Assembly (NCBI RefSeq): GCF_001767255.1
Contig: NZ_CP017639.1
Coordinates: forward strand, 1 to 64,000
Source of the DNA: Corynebacterium sp. NML98-0116
Lineage (GTDB): Bacteria > Actinomycetota > Actinomycetes > Mycobacteriales > Mycobacteriaceae
Reading direction: 5' to 3'
Length of the DNA: 64,000 nt
The notes beneath the pieces are model-generated. The model was not told the DNA's origin. It searched no databases and saw only the letters and a program-made list of their open reading frames with translations. The number at the start of each line of letters is the position of its first letter. The first letter of the stretch is position 1. Below are positions 18,343 to 26,739 of the stretch, in pieces. The position numbers and the translations under genes were made by a program.

Positions 18343-18909
18343 CACCACATTCCCTCACGCAGTCTCAACGACCTGGTCTTTTATCGACGCCACTTCAAAA
18401 AACCCCGGGATTTGGTGTCGTATCTCGGCGTGCCAGTGCCAAAAGACGCAACCTATAACATCTAGCACATTTATGAACTGCGGAAATGCGGAGGCCGGAA
18501 TTCAAACATGCGTCTCTTGGCACTGAGGCCTCTGTGTACGCACCACATTCCCTCCTGGCCGACCCCCGACCTGGGCTTTTATCGACGCCGCTTCCCAAAA
18601 CAGGGAATTTGGTGTCAGTCCGTGCTTGGTGTGCACCACATTCCTACCTGGCCGACCCCCAACCTGGGCTTTTATCGACGCCGCTTCCCAAAATCCAGGA
18701 ATGTGGTGTCGTATCTCGGCGTGCCAGTGCCAAACAACGCAACCGATAACCTCTAGCACATTTATGAACTGCGGAAATGCGGAGGCCGGAATTCAAACAT
18801 GCGCCTCTTGGCACTGAGGCCTCTGTGTACGCACCACATTCCCACCTGGCCCCAACCCCCGACCTGGGCTTTTGCCAACGCCACTTCCCAAAATCCAGGA
18901 ATTTGGTGC
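18343..18909. repeat. Block of palindromic intergenic repeats (A-D-A-A-D-A)
   Basis: Four family A units (18343-18418, 18541-18615, 18634-18709, 18832-18909) each begin CACCACATTCC and end GGAATTTGGTG or a close variant, so each is an imperfect palindrome of about 75 bp with CTGGGCTTTT in the middle. Between them lie two nearly identical D units (18434-18525 and 18725-18816) bounded by CAGTGCCAAAAGACGCA and its inverted counterpart. Together they fill the gap between two genes. No ORF in this block looks real. Confidence 0.85.
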
Positions 18910-19104
18910 GGGGCCGGGGCCTGCCTGCAAGGGCCTCAAACATAAAAACGCAAAGAGTGAACCCCCTGCGCTCTCGCACTCGAAAATGGGGGGGTGTTGA
19001 GTGCTCAACCGGACTCGGGGGGAATCCGTGGGCAGGAGGCTCATACGCGATTGTAGCGTGCCTTCTATAATTACACAACTCCTAGCATTGTCCCAGCTCA
19101 GGGG
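18910..19104. other. Intergenic tail after repeat block
   Basis: About 195 bp downstream of the DUF488 gene. A TATAAT hexamer occurs at 19066-19071 on the plus strand but no -35 element or gene follows it. Nothing else is recognised. Confidence 0.4.
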
Positions 19105-19536
19105 CTATAGGTGGATGACTTCTACGTTGTCCCAGTGTTCGGCAAGGTAGTTGGCGGCGACGATGCGGTGGCAGGTGCTCGGGTCGGCTTCGGAGCACAG
19201 TAGTACTACGTCGGAGAAGGTGTCGCGGTCGAGGTCGGCGGCGTGGCGTTCGTCGTACTCGGCGCGTAGTGCCGCGGCGAACTTGTCGAAGGGGATCTCG
19301 TTATGCCGGTAGGCGTGCATGAGCTCGTGGCTTGATGCGAGGGTCAGCTCGTGGAGGTAGGGCATGTCGAGGATGGTGCGCAGGAAGTATTCCAGGTCGT
19401 GCATTTTGGTGAACCCTGCGAGCTGGTTGGTGTTTGACCTGCGGATATCCACGACCCGCGAGATGTTGTTGTCTCGCAGGATCGTGAAGAACTCTTCGGC
19501 GCGTTTGTGGGAAAACCCTAGGGTATACAGCCTCAT
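19105..19536 (-). CDS. DUF488 family protein
   Basis: 143 residues. The start MRLYTLGFSHKRAEEFF, the VVDIRRSNTNQLAGF stretch and the late VVLLCSEADPSTCHRIVAA with two Cys are typical of DUF488, a widespread small soluble family of unknown role. It overlaps the malic enzyme stop by 4 bp (ATGA at 19533-19536), so the two are co-translated. Confidence 0.9.
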   Translation of the reverse strand: MRLYTLGFSHKRAEEFFTILRDNNISRVVDIRRSNTNQLAGFTKMHDLEYFLRTILDMPYLHELTLASSHELMHAYRHNEIPFDKFAAALRAEYDERHAADLDRDTFSDVVLLCSEADPSTCHRIVAANYLAEHWDNVEVIHL

Positions 19537-20672
19537 ACGGCGTCCGCTACCGCCTTGGCGACGGCCGGTGCCACGCGGGGGTCGAGTGCTTGGGGGACGA
19601 TGTTGTGGGCGGTGGGGGCGTCGATAAGTGAGGCGATGGCTTCGGAGGCGGCGAGCAGCATGGGGCGGGTGATGCGGGTGGCGCCGGCGTCGATGGCGCC
19701 GCGGAAGATGCCGGGGAACGCGAGGACGTTGTTGATTTGATTGGGCATGTCTGAGCGCCCCGTTGCGACGACCCCTCCGTGCTTCCGCGCAACCTCCGGC
19801 TCGATCTCCGGGGTGGGGTTGGCCAGCGAGAACAGGATGGGTGCCTCGGCCATGAGGAGGACTTGCTCTTCGGTGATGTGGCCGCGGGACAGTCCGATGA
19901 AGGTGTCGGCGTCGCGGAGGGCGTCGTCGACGGTGGTGTGGATGTTGCGCGGGTTGGTGCGCGCGGCGAGGGACTGTTTGACGGGGGTGAGGCCGGCGCG
20001 GTCGGCGTGGATGGGGCCTTGGGAGTCGAGGACGATGATGTCGTGGATGCCGGCGTCGAGAAGCATGTCGACGCATGCGATGCCCGCGGCTCCGGCGCCG
20101 GAGATGACCACGCGCAGGTCGGCGAGGGTGCGGCCGAGGACGCGCGCGGCGTTGCGTAGTGCCGCATAGATAACGACGGCGGTGCCGTGCTGGTCGTCGT
20201 GCATGACGGGGATGTTGAGGCGTTCGTCGAGGCGGCGTTCGATGTCGAAGCAGCGTGGCGCGGCGATGTCTTCGAGGTTGATGGCCGCGAAGGAGGGCGC
20301 GATTCGCACGACGGTGTCGACGATTTCGTCGACGTCCTGGGTGTCGAGGACGATCGGGAAGGAGTTCAGCCCGGCGAACTGCTGGAAGAGCTGGGCTTTG
20401 CCTTCCATGACGGGCAGTGATGCCAGCGGTCCGATGTCGCCGAGCCCGAGGACCGCGGTGCCGTCGGTGACGACGGCGACGGTGTTCCCTGCCCCCGTGT
20501 AGTGGCGTGCCTTGGCGGGCTCTTGTGCGATCGCCTCGCACACTTCCGCTACCCCCGGCGTGTAGCAGATGGCGAGGTCCCGCATGGTGTTCACCTCCAT
20601 CCGTGATTGGATGGAGAGCTTTCCACCCTCGTGAGCTGCGAATATCTCGTCTGTCGTTGGCTGTTCCTGCAT
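19533..20672 (-). CDS. NAD(P)-dependent malic enzyme (oxaloacetate-decarboxylating)
   Basis: 379 residues, the short bacterial type. YTPGVAEVC, the metal and substrate region NLEDIAAPRCFDIE, DDQHGTAVV and the Rossmann loop GAGAAGIA are all present. It converts malate to pyruvate and CO2 with reduction of NAD(P). The ATG at 20672 follows a TGA-rich spacer with GGGAAA. Cofactor preference cannot be decided by eye. Upstream lies a perfect parS site. Confidence 0.93.
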   Translation of the reverse strand: MQEQPTTDEIFAAHEGGKLSIQSRMEVNTMRDLAICYTPGVAEVCEAIAQEPAKARHYTGAGNTVAVVTDGTAVLGLGDIGPLASLPVMEGKAQLFQQFAGLNSFPIVLDTQDVDEIVDTVVRIAPSFAAINLEDIAAPRCFDIERRLDERLNIPVMHDDQHGTAVVIYAALRNAARVLGRTLADLRVVISGAGAAGIACVDMLLDAGIHDIIVLDSQGPIHADRAGLTPVKQSLAARTNPRNIHTTVDDALRDADTFIGLSRGHITEEQVLLMAEAPILFSLANPTPEIEPEVARKHGGVVATGRSDMPNQINNVLAFPGIFRGAIDAGATRITRPMLLAASEAIASLIDAPTAHNIVPQALDPRVAPAVAKAVADAV

Positions 20673-20750
20673 GATTTCCCTTTCATCATCCTAAAGATTG
20701 ACCCCATAGTACAGCTGTGGTGCGCCCGGGTCTATGGGTTAACCCCGGTG

Positions 20751-20766
20751 TGTTTCACGTGAAACA
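20751..20766. promoter_or_regulatory. parS: parS site 3 (perfect), intergenic
   Basis: TGTTTCACGTGAAACA, a full match to the parS consensus, between the divergent malic enzyme and protease genes. Third copy in 21 kb. Confidence 0.93.
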
Positions 20767-20836
20767 TGAGAAACGTAGCGGTGGACTAGACTAAGATGTC
20801 TTTAACTATGTTGCTTTTCACCCAAAAGGTGCGCAG

Positions 20837-21820
20837 GTGCAACGCGCAACTAAACTCGGAGCTGTAGCGCTAGCCGCAACGCTGGCGCTAGCGGGCGCCG
20901 CCGCTCCCAACGCTGCTGCGGACCTCAGTTCCGTGCGCTACACCGCCGGCGTCGTGGTGAACCAGGGTGATGTTGTTGAGGTGGGCATCACGAAGTGCCA
21001 GGTCGGCTATGTCGACGCGGCATCGAAAACTGCGTACGTCGCGCGCCACTGCTTCTCACAGGACGCGGGAGAGATCCTGTACAAGAAGAGTCAAGCGGTG
21101 GGCTACAGCACTCGCGCCGGGCTTATCGACGCCCGCTTCAAAAACGACGACGTCATGGCCGTGCGACTGTACGAGGATATCATCGCAGGCCAGAACCTGT
21201 TTTCGGGCGATGCAATTGCCGATTACGACTCCCTCGAAGCCGACATGGAAGTGTGCGCGAACTCAGTGAAGCAACGCAAGGTTGTGTGCGGGCATATCCA
21301 GGGCGCGGGCGACGGCGTGATCAAAGTCGAGGCCGACGAGACCTTCATCCAGGGCGACTCGGGCGGGCCCGCCTGGCTCGTCGATGACTCCGGCAACCCC
21401 CTCTCATTCGTTGGCGTGATCTCGCAGACCAGCAGTACCGAAACTCCGCAGGGTAAGCCCTGGTACGAGTGGAAACTCACCTCCGTAACCGCGAAGTCCT
21501 GCCGTGCCAGCACGGAAGTTCCCTCCTACACGCGCACGCAGCCCGAGTCGTGCGGGATTCACGACGACGCCCCTGGCCTCCTCGCCCCGGAAACCAGGAC
21601 GCGCCCACCCGGCCAGCCCTGGATGAAGCGAGTGGCCAACGAGTTTGAGGTGTTGTCCTCGAAGATCAAGGCCGGGGAACCCCTGAGTCGGCAGCAGGAG
21701 GACATGGTCCTTGGGCTCACGCTGTCGATCGTGATCGGCGTGAGTGGGCTGGGTCTCTACGCCGCGTACCTGCTGGGCGAGCCTGTGATCGCGCGGTTCG
21801 TGGATGGGCTCAAGCGCTAA
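20837..21820 (+). CDS. Secreted, membrane-anchored trypsin-like serine protease
   Basis: 327 residues with GTG start and AAAGG upstream. A signal peptide covers about residues 1-28 (ends AAAPNAAA). The chymotrypsin-type triad is visible: His71 in VARHCF, a likely Asp at 104 or 105 in NDDVMAVR, and Ser175 in GDSGGPAW. After the protease domain comes a Pro-rich linker and then a single membrane helix at about 287-309 before a short tail, so the enzyme should stay anchored outside the membrane. Cys pairs suggest disulfides. Substrate unknown. Confidence 0.88.
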   Translation: MQRATKLGAVALAATLALAGAAAPNAAADLSSVRYTAGVVVNQGDVVEVGITKCQVGYVDAASKTAYVARHCFSQDAGEILYKKSQAVGYSTRAGLIDARFKNDDVMAVRLYEDIIAGQNLFSGDAIADYDSLEADMEVCANSVKQRKVVCGHIQGAGDGVIKVEADETFIQGDSGGPAWLVDDSGNPLSFVGVISQTSSTETPQGKPWYEWKLTSVTAKSCRASTEVPSYTRTQPESCGIHDDAPGLLAPETRTRPPGQPWMKRVANEFEVLSSKIKAGEPLSRQQEDMVLGLTLSIVIGVSGLGLYAAYLLGEPVIARFVDGLKR

Positions 21821-21950
21821 CCCCACTCAACCGTTCGGTTGACGCAACATTCAACCTGCTGCGCGATTACTTTCTGCGCCCGCTCCAGCACCATTGATGG
21901 TGTCAATGGATTTCCCGCCGGTGTTGGCGGTTGTAGAAGGAGTGTGCAAG

Positions 21951-22385
21951 GTGCAGAAGTTGTACAGGGCAGCAGTGTTGTACTTGGTGCTTGGTCTGGG
22001 CGCGGGGTTGTTCTACCGCGAGTTCACCCGCGCGAATGATTTCCCGGAGGGCCAGTTCACGCAGCTCGGCGTGACGCACACGCACTTGCTGGTGCTCGGG
22101 TTCGTCATGTCGTTGATTTTCTTGGTGTTGGAGAAACTGTTCCGGGTGTCGCGGTCCGGCAAGCTGTTCACGTGGTTCTTCTGGGTGTACAACGTCGGCG
22201 TGCTCATGACCTCGGGAATGATGGTCTGGCACGGCATCCTTACTGTGCAGGGCAAGGAGTCCACGGCGATGATCGCGGGCATCGCGGGCTTGGGCCACAT
22301 CGCGATCACGATTGCGTTGGGCCTGTTCATGGCGGCGCTCGGTCGCGCGCTCAAGCCTGTTGAGCAAGAATCAGTAAGGCGCTAG
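21951..22385 (+). CDS. DUF2871 membrane protein
   Basis: 144 residues, four membrane helices, conserved polar motif GVTHTHLLVLGF and a second His in MMVWHGIL, as in DUF2871. The family is unknown but the paired histidines suggest a heme or metal site. GTG at 21951 is taken as start because AGAAGGAG lies eight bases before it; an ATG further upstream (21894 or 21909) lacks such a site. It ends two bases before the MFS gene, so the two form an operon. Confidence 0.82.
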   Translation: MQKLYRAAVLYLVLGLGAGLFYREFTRANDFPEGQFTQLGVTHTHLLVLGFVMSLIFLVLEKLFRVSRSGKLFTWFFWVYNVGVLMTSGMMVWHGILTVQGKESTAMIAGIAGLGHIAITIALGLFMAALGRALKPVEQESVRR

Positions 22386-22387
22386 TG

Positions 22388-24010
22388 ATGAGCGAAGTAG
22401 AGGTCACCACGCCAACGCGTCGCGACTGGATCAGCCTCGCCGTCCTCTCGGTGGGGCTCGGGGTCATCGTTCTCGACGGCACGATCGTTGGCGTGGCGTT
22501 GCCGTCGATAATTACTGACCTCGGCCTGGACCTCACCCAGGCACAGTGGGTGAACAGCCTGTACGCGGTGCTGCTCGCCGCGTTGTTGCTGTCCACGGGC
22601 AAGATTGCGGATTCGTGGGGCCGCAAGCGCGCCTTCCTCGCGGGCCTCGGGGTGTTCGTCGCGGGCAGCGTCCTCGCCGGCTTTTCGACGTCCGCCTCGA
22701 CCCTCATTTCCGCCCGTGCAGTGCAAGCCGTCGGCGCGGCCCTCATCATGCCGTCAACCCTTTCGACGGTAAACGCGGTCTTCCGCGGCAAGTACCGCGC
22801 TGCCGCCTTCGGCGTGTGGGGCGCCGTGATCTCGGGCGCAGCCGCCGTCGGCCCCCTGGCCGGTGGCGCACTGACGCAGTGGGTGTCCTGGCACTGGATC
22901 TTCCTGGTGAACGTGCCAATTGGTATGCTCGTCGCCATCGGCGCGGTGCTCACCGTCCGCGAGACCCGCAGCCCCGACAAACTCCCCGGCATCGATGTCG
23001 ACGGCGCCCAGCTCAGCGCCATCGCCTTCGGCACCCTCGTCTTCGCCATCATCGAGGCACCCGACCTCGGCTGGTGGACTCCCAAGGAACCCCTGACCGT
23101 GTTCGGCTGGACCTGGTCCACCACCGCCCCGGTCTCCCCCGTCCCCGTGTCACTTGCGATCTCCGCCGTGGCCTTCGCCCTCTTCATCCGCTGGGAGCAG
23201 CACCGCAAGCGTGTGGAACGCTCCGCGCTCCTGGACTTGGGCCTGTTCTCCTACTCCACCTTCTCCTGGGGCAACATCACCGCCGGCGCCGTCGCCATCG
23301 GCGAGTTCGCCATCATCTTCATCTTGCCGCTCTACCTTATTAATGCGCTGGGCCTGTCCGTCATGTCCGCCGGCCTAGTCCTGGCCGCGATGGCCGTCGG
23401 CGCATTCCTCTCCGGCGCGGCCGCCCGCCACGTCGCCGCCCGCTTCGGCGCGCCGGGCACCGTCCTGATCGGCCTCGCCCTCGAGGTTGTGGGCGTCATC
23501 ATCCTCGCCTCCGTGATGGGTGCAAACACCAGCGGCTGGCTCATCGCCGCCCCACTCACCCTCTACGGCCTCGGCCTGGGTCTGGCATCGGCGCAGCTCA
23601 CCGGCACCGTGCTCCGGGATATTCCGGTACAGCGCTCCGGCCAAGGCTCCGCCACGCAAAGCACCGTCCGCCAGATCGGCTCCGCCCTCGGCACCGCGGT
23701 CTCCGGCTCCGTCTGCTCGATGGCCCTCGCCATCACCCTCCCCAAGACCCTCACGGCCGCCGGCATCACCGGCCCCCTTGCCGACGCCACCTCCTCCACC
23801 ACCCGCCAATCCGCCGGCTCCGCCATCACCCAACTCCGCATGGAGGGCACAGCCAGCGCATTCGGCGACCAAACCGCCGCCGTCGTGCAGGCGCTCAGCG
23901 AGGGCATGGCCGACGCCGCCCGCTGGTCCCTCCTCGCCGCCACCGCCTTCCTGGCCCTCGGGTTCGTCGGCGCGCTGCAGGTGCGGAGGGCGGCCAAGGC
24001 CGGGGCGTAG
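22388..24010 (+). CDS. MFS drug exporter, DHA2 family (14 helices)
   Basis: 540 residues. The first helix carries the DHA2 motif LDGTIVGVALPSI and is followed by the loop GKIADSWGRKRAF (motif A) and helix 4/5 motifs; a large C-terminal insertion follows helix 13. Proton-driven export of hydrophobic drugs or dyes is the usual role. It begins next to the DUF2871 stop. GC content rises toward the 3' end. Substrate unknown. Confidence 0.9.
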   Translation: MSEVEVTTPTRRDWISLAVLSVGLGVIVLDGTIVGVALPSIITDLGLDLTQAQWVNSLYAVLLAALLLSTGKIADSWGRKRAFLAGLGVFVAGSVLAGFSTSASTLISARAVQAVGAALIMPSTLSTVNAVFRGKYRAAAFGVWGAVISGAAAVGPLAGGALTQWVSWHWIFLVNVPIGMLVAIGAVLTVRETRSPDKLPGIDVDGAQLSAIAFGTLVFAIIEAPDLGWWTPKEPLTVFGWTWSTTAPVSPVPVSLAISAVAFALFIRWEQHRKRVERSALLDLGLFSYSTFSWGNITAGAVAIGEFAIIFILPLYLINALGLSVMSAGLVLAAMAVGAFLSGAAARHVAARFGAPGTVLIGLALEVVGVIILASVMGANTSGWLIAAPLTLYGLGLGLASAQLTGTVLRDIPVQRSGQGSATQSTVRQIGSALGTAVSGSVCSMALAITLPKTLTAAGITGPLADATSSTTRQSAGSAITQLRMEGTASAFGDQTAAVVQALSEGMADAARWSLLAATAFLALGFVGALQVRRAAKAGA

Positions 24011-24054
24011 GGCCCTGCCACGTCCCCAGCTCCGCCCCGCCTTGCCCCTCCGAA

Positions 24055-24183
24055 AAAGTTCCCGCGCCCGGGAACGATTTCGGCTTTCAGGCCCGTTCCC
24101 GTCGACCGGCACTCGTGTTTCCGCAGGTGGCGACGCATGTCCACGAAGAAAGTTCCCGTTATTCAAAATCCGTTGGGAACTTT
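24055..24183 (+). repeat. Family C palindromic repeat, copy 1
   Basis: About 130 bp with inverted ends (AAAGTTCCCGCG near the start, GGGAACTTTT at the end) and an inner GTTCCCGCGCCCGGGAAC hairpin. The middle reads GTTTCCGCAGGTGGCGACGC. Copy 2 lies inverted at 25258-25403; copy 3 is split by the mobile element (39338-39417 and 51701-51790). The right end forms the last codons of the gene at 24163. Confidence 0.8.
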
Positions 24184-25167
24184 TCTGGTCTGCACACGAA
24201 CCCGGCCTTCCTGCATCAGCTCTTCGATCAAGGTGAGGCACTCAAACATTGTGGCTGCCGAGCACCGCGCCGGTGTCCAACCTTGCCGAATCATCTTTAA
24301 GGTGATGGAGGAGTCCTTATTCCGCTGTTGGTAATCGGAGTGATGTGCGCCGTCGTACATGACGGCAATCTTCAACTCGGGAATGGCAAGGTCAAACACT
24401 GTGACAAGCTGGTCACCGACCCTCAGTGGCACTTGTTCTTCGACCGTGCAGCCGTACCGGTTGGCCAGGGCGGCAACCAGCAGGCGCATTTCAGTTTCTT
24501 TTGGTGAGTCCGCCAATACGCTGCTGTGTCGTAGCACCTTGTGCAGCCATGTGGCGTCAATTTTGTGCCTAGCTGCCTTGGCGATGCTGCTGGGTGTGAT
24601 GCCCCAAAAACGTCGCACACAGTCAACTAGTTGGATACCTCTGACCTCTTCGGGGGCCAGCCCCTCTACAGTGACGGTTCTCCACAGGTGCTCACCACGT
24701 TTGACCTGCACAAGTGCCTGTATTACGGCGGTGAGTGGTGTGACCGCTTGCAGTGATACACCTCGGTGGGTGACGGTCCATGTTGCAAGTGAGATCCGTG
24801 ATCGGCGGATTGTCGGACGGCAGGCCCCGGCTACGCTGGTGTGGCCGGAGGTGGTCACCAGGGTGGTGTCAGCGCCTTCGACGAGATAGGGCAAGCCGTA
24901 GAGCGCGAGTGCCGAGAATCCGGCGATGATGCTGCCGGGTTGTTCTACCGCGTGTGCGATTGCACGGACTGCTGCCGGGGCGTGATACCTGACGTTTTTG
25001 GGGTGGTAGCGCGCATTGTTTTGGACTTGCCATGGTTGCAGGCAGTGTTCGTTTTGTAGGTAGCGACGCACGCTGACCTGCTGGTATGCATGGTTTGGTG
25101 TTCGCTGTTTTTGGTGGATCAGGGGCGTGTCGAGGTCGATGGTCATGCCGTTGTAGAGAGTGTTCAT
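24163..25167 (-). CDS. AbiEi-like / DUF559 (Vsr-like nuclease fold) protein
   Basis: 334 residues. The N-terminal two thirds resemble actinobacterial AbiEi-like proteins (GSIIAGFSALALYGLPYL). The C-terminal 110 residues have the DUF559/Vsr-type pattern: Glu in SPKETEMRL, then VFDLAIPELKIAVMYDGAHH. In active members the fourth segment usually reads with Glu before the Tyr-Asp-Gly; here Met replaces it, so nuclease activity may be lost. The last residues KVPNGF and the stop are encoded within repeat C copy 1, and copy 2 lies inverted beyond the 5' end. It may be a defence gene by family; it directly neighbours the cas operon. Confidence 0.65.
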   Translation of the reverse strand: MNTLYNGMTIDLDTPLIHQKQRTPNHAYQQVSVRRYLQNEHCLQPWQVQNNARYHPKNVRYHAPAAVRAIAHAVEQPGSIIAGFSALALYGLPYLVEGADTTLVTTSGHTSVAGACRPTIRRSRISLATWTVTHRGVSLQAVTPLTAVIQALVQVKRGEHLWRTVTVEGLAPEEVRGIQLVDCVRRFWGITPSSIAKAARHKIDATWLHKVLRHSSVLADSPKETEMRLLVAALANRYGCTVEEQVPLRVGDQLVTVFDLAIPELKIAVMYDGAHHSDYQQRNKDSSITLKMIRQGWTPARCSAATMFECLTLIEELMQEGRVRVQTRKVPNGF

Positions 25168-25257
25168 ACCGTTTAGACGTAAAAACGGCGTGTTCGGCTC
25201 CCTCAGTGCTTATTATTTTTCGACGCCCCTAGCCTCGCCCGCCACCCGTCGCCCGCC

Positions 25258-25403
25258 GAGAAAGTTCCCAACGTTTTTTGAAACCGGGGACCTTTCTTCG
25301 TGGACAGTCGTCGCGAACTGGGGAAACGTAAGTGTTGGTCGACCGGAATCGGCCCAAACCCAAAATAGTTCCCGGACGCGGGAACTATTTCAGGCCTACC
25401 CTT
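25258..25403 (-). repeat. Family C palindromic repeat, copy 2 (inverted)
   Basis: Reverse complement of the copy at 24055-24183 with moderate divergence: it begins AAAGTTCCCAACG and ends CGGGAACTATTT. It lies between the DUF559-like gene and the 3' end of cas2. Confidence 0.78.
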
Positions 25404-25446
25404 TCGACCACCCAGGCATGTCAATCTCCCCGTCCGTGGCCACGAC

Positions 25447-25803
25447 CTAAGACGAAGTCCGCCTGTCTCGCTCGTATGCGATGCGCTGCCGTCGTGCCTT
25501 GCTCCACCCGGTGCGCCGTTTTGGTGCTCGCGCGTTCTCGCGCATCATGAGCGTAATGCCGTCGAAGTCTGTCGGTTTCCAGGCGTGCCGGTGCTCGCGG
25601 AACTCCATGCCTTGCTCGTTATTTGAGCTGTAGACGAGCAGTGCCCTGCCGTCTTTGCAGAGCTCGATGGTGCGGTCCCAGAGTAGGTCTCGGATGCGAG
25701 CTGATGGGGTGCCCACGAAGACACCTGGGCTGAGTTCCATGAGCCACTTTGTCAGGTCGCCGCGCAGGCCCGCCGGGCATGCGGTGACGATGAGCACCAT
25801 CAT
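25447..25803 (-). CDS. cas2: CRISPR-associated Cas2 (type I-E)
   Basis: 118 residues, starting MMVLIVTACPAGLRGDLTKW, the Cas2e form with the conserved VGTPSARIRDLLW segment. Partner of Cas1 in the integrase complex that inserts new spacers. The start ATG at 25803 overlaps the cas1 stop (ATGA). It is the last gene of the cas operon. Confidence 0.95.
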   Translation of the reverse strand: MMVLIVTACPAGLRGDLTKWLMELSPGVFVGTPSARIRDLLWDRTIELCKDGRALLVYSSNNEQGMEFREHRHAWKPTDFDGITLMMRENARAPKRRTGWSKARRQRIAYERDRRTSS

Positions 25804-26738
25804 TGCAGTGCCTCTTCCTCTGCCCAGTTGACGCCTGCAGAGATGACTTCCAATTCGCTCCACAGCATCAGTTCGACATCGCTGTAGAGTTCTTCTTCGG
25901 GTACGTCCATGACGTATTGGAGGTCTTTGACCATGCGCTGCATCAGTCGCTTTTCGACGACAGCGTCGCGCACCTTCCGTCGCACCTCGATATGCGGTTT
26001 CCCTTTCGCTTCAGCTACTGCGTCGAACGCGGCGGGGATGGCGATCTCGGCTTTGTACAGGTCGGCGATGTCGTAGACGAACGCGCGGTCTGTTCCGGTG
26101 TGGACAACTCCGAGTGCGGGAACGAACCCAAGCCCGGCAATGACTGCGTGAGCAATGCCGTAGAGCGCTGCGCTTGCCGCAGTGAGCGCTTGGTTGATGG
26201 GTGTGCCGGAGTCGAAGTCGTGCGGGTCGTAGCTTCGTCGGTCCCAGTACACGCCGGTTCGTTCGGCTTCGGCGGCGTAGACACGTTTCATGCGGGAGCC
26301 TTCCCTGCCGCGCAGCTGCGCCATGGTGAGAGTGGACACGTCCTCTCCCGGGAATCTGAGGCTGTACATTTTCCGGGCGCAGTCAAGCCGTTTGCGCTGG
26401 TGCGTTACGACTTCCGCTTGGAGCAGCGCCATCCGCGATGACTTCGCGGGTGGGCGGCCGGAGGCGTAGTACCGGACACCGCGCTCGCCGACCCAAACTG
26501 TGCTGGTGCCTGCGTCGCCGAGGAGTGCCATCGCGGCGTAGGTGATCCGGGTTCCGGGGCCGAGCAGGAGCACCGCAAGTTGTGTCGCGGGGACGTGTGC
26601 GGTGCCGCGTTGGTCGGTGATCGTCAACGCGTTGCCGTCACGGTTGACCACGCACCGTTCCGCGTAAAGGAAGGACAGCCGATCACTCATTCGCGCGAGT
26701 GCACGGCGAGTGATCGGCAGTTCGTCAGGTGTTGGCAT
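25800..26738 (-). CDS. cas1: CRISPR-associated Cas1 (type I-E)
   Basis: 312 residues, spacer integrase. The alpha-helical domain holds the metal ligands: Glu in LRGREGSRMKRVY, His in ALGVVHTGT and Asp in FVYDIADLYK. The N-terminal beta domain has LLLGPGTRITYAAM. It starts one base after the cas6e stop. All catalytic residues appear intact. Confidence 0.97.
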   Translation of the reverse strand: MPTPDELPITRRALARMSDRLSFLYAERCVVNRDGNALTITDQRGTAHVPATQLAVLLLGPGTRITYAAMALLGDAGTSTVWVGERGVRYYASGRPPAKSSRMALLQAEVVTHQRKRLDCARKMYSLRFPGEDVSTLTMAQLRGREGSRMKRVYAAEAERTGVYWDRRSYDPHDFDSGTPINQALTAASAALYGIAHAVIAGLGFVPALGVVHTGTDRAFVYDIADLYKAEIAIPAAFDAVAEAKGKPHIEVRRKVRDAVVEKRLMQRMVKDLQYVMDVPEEELYSDVELMLWSELEVISAGVNWAEEEALQ

Positions 26739-26739
26739 C

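Noticed and set aside
18341..18909. Short ORFs in the palindromic repeat block
   Set aside because: Several frames are open because of the repeats; they share no codon pattern and recur with the repeats.
19066..19071. TATAAT as a promoter
   Set aside because: No -35 element at suitable spacing and it would only read antisense into the DUF488 and malic enzyme genes.
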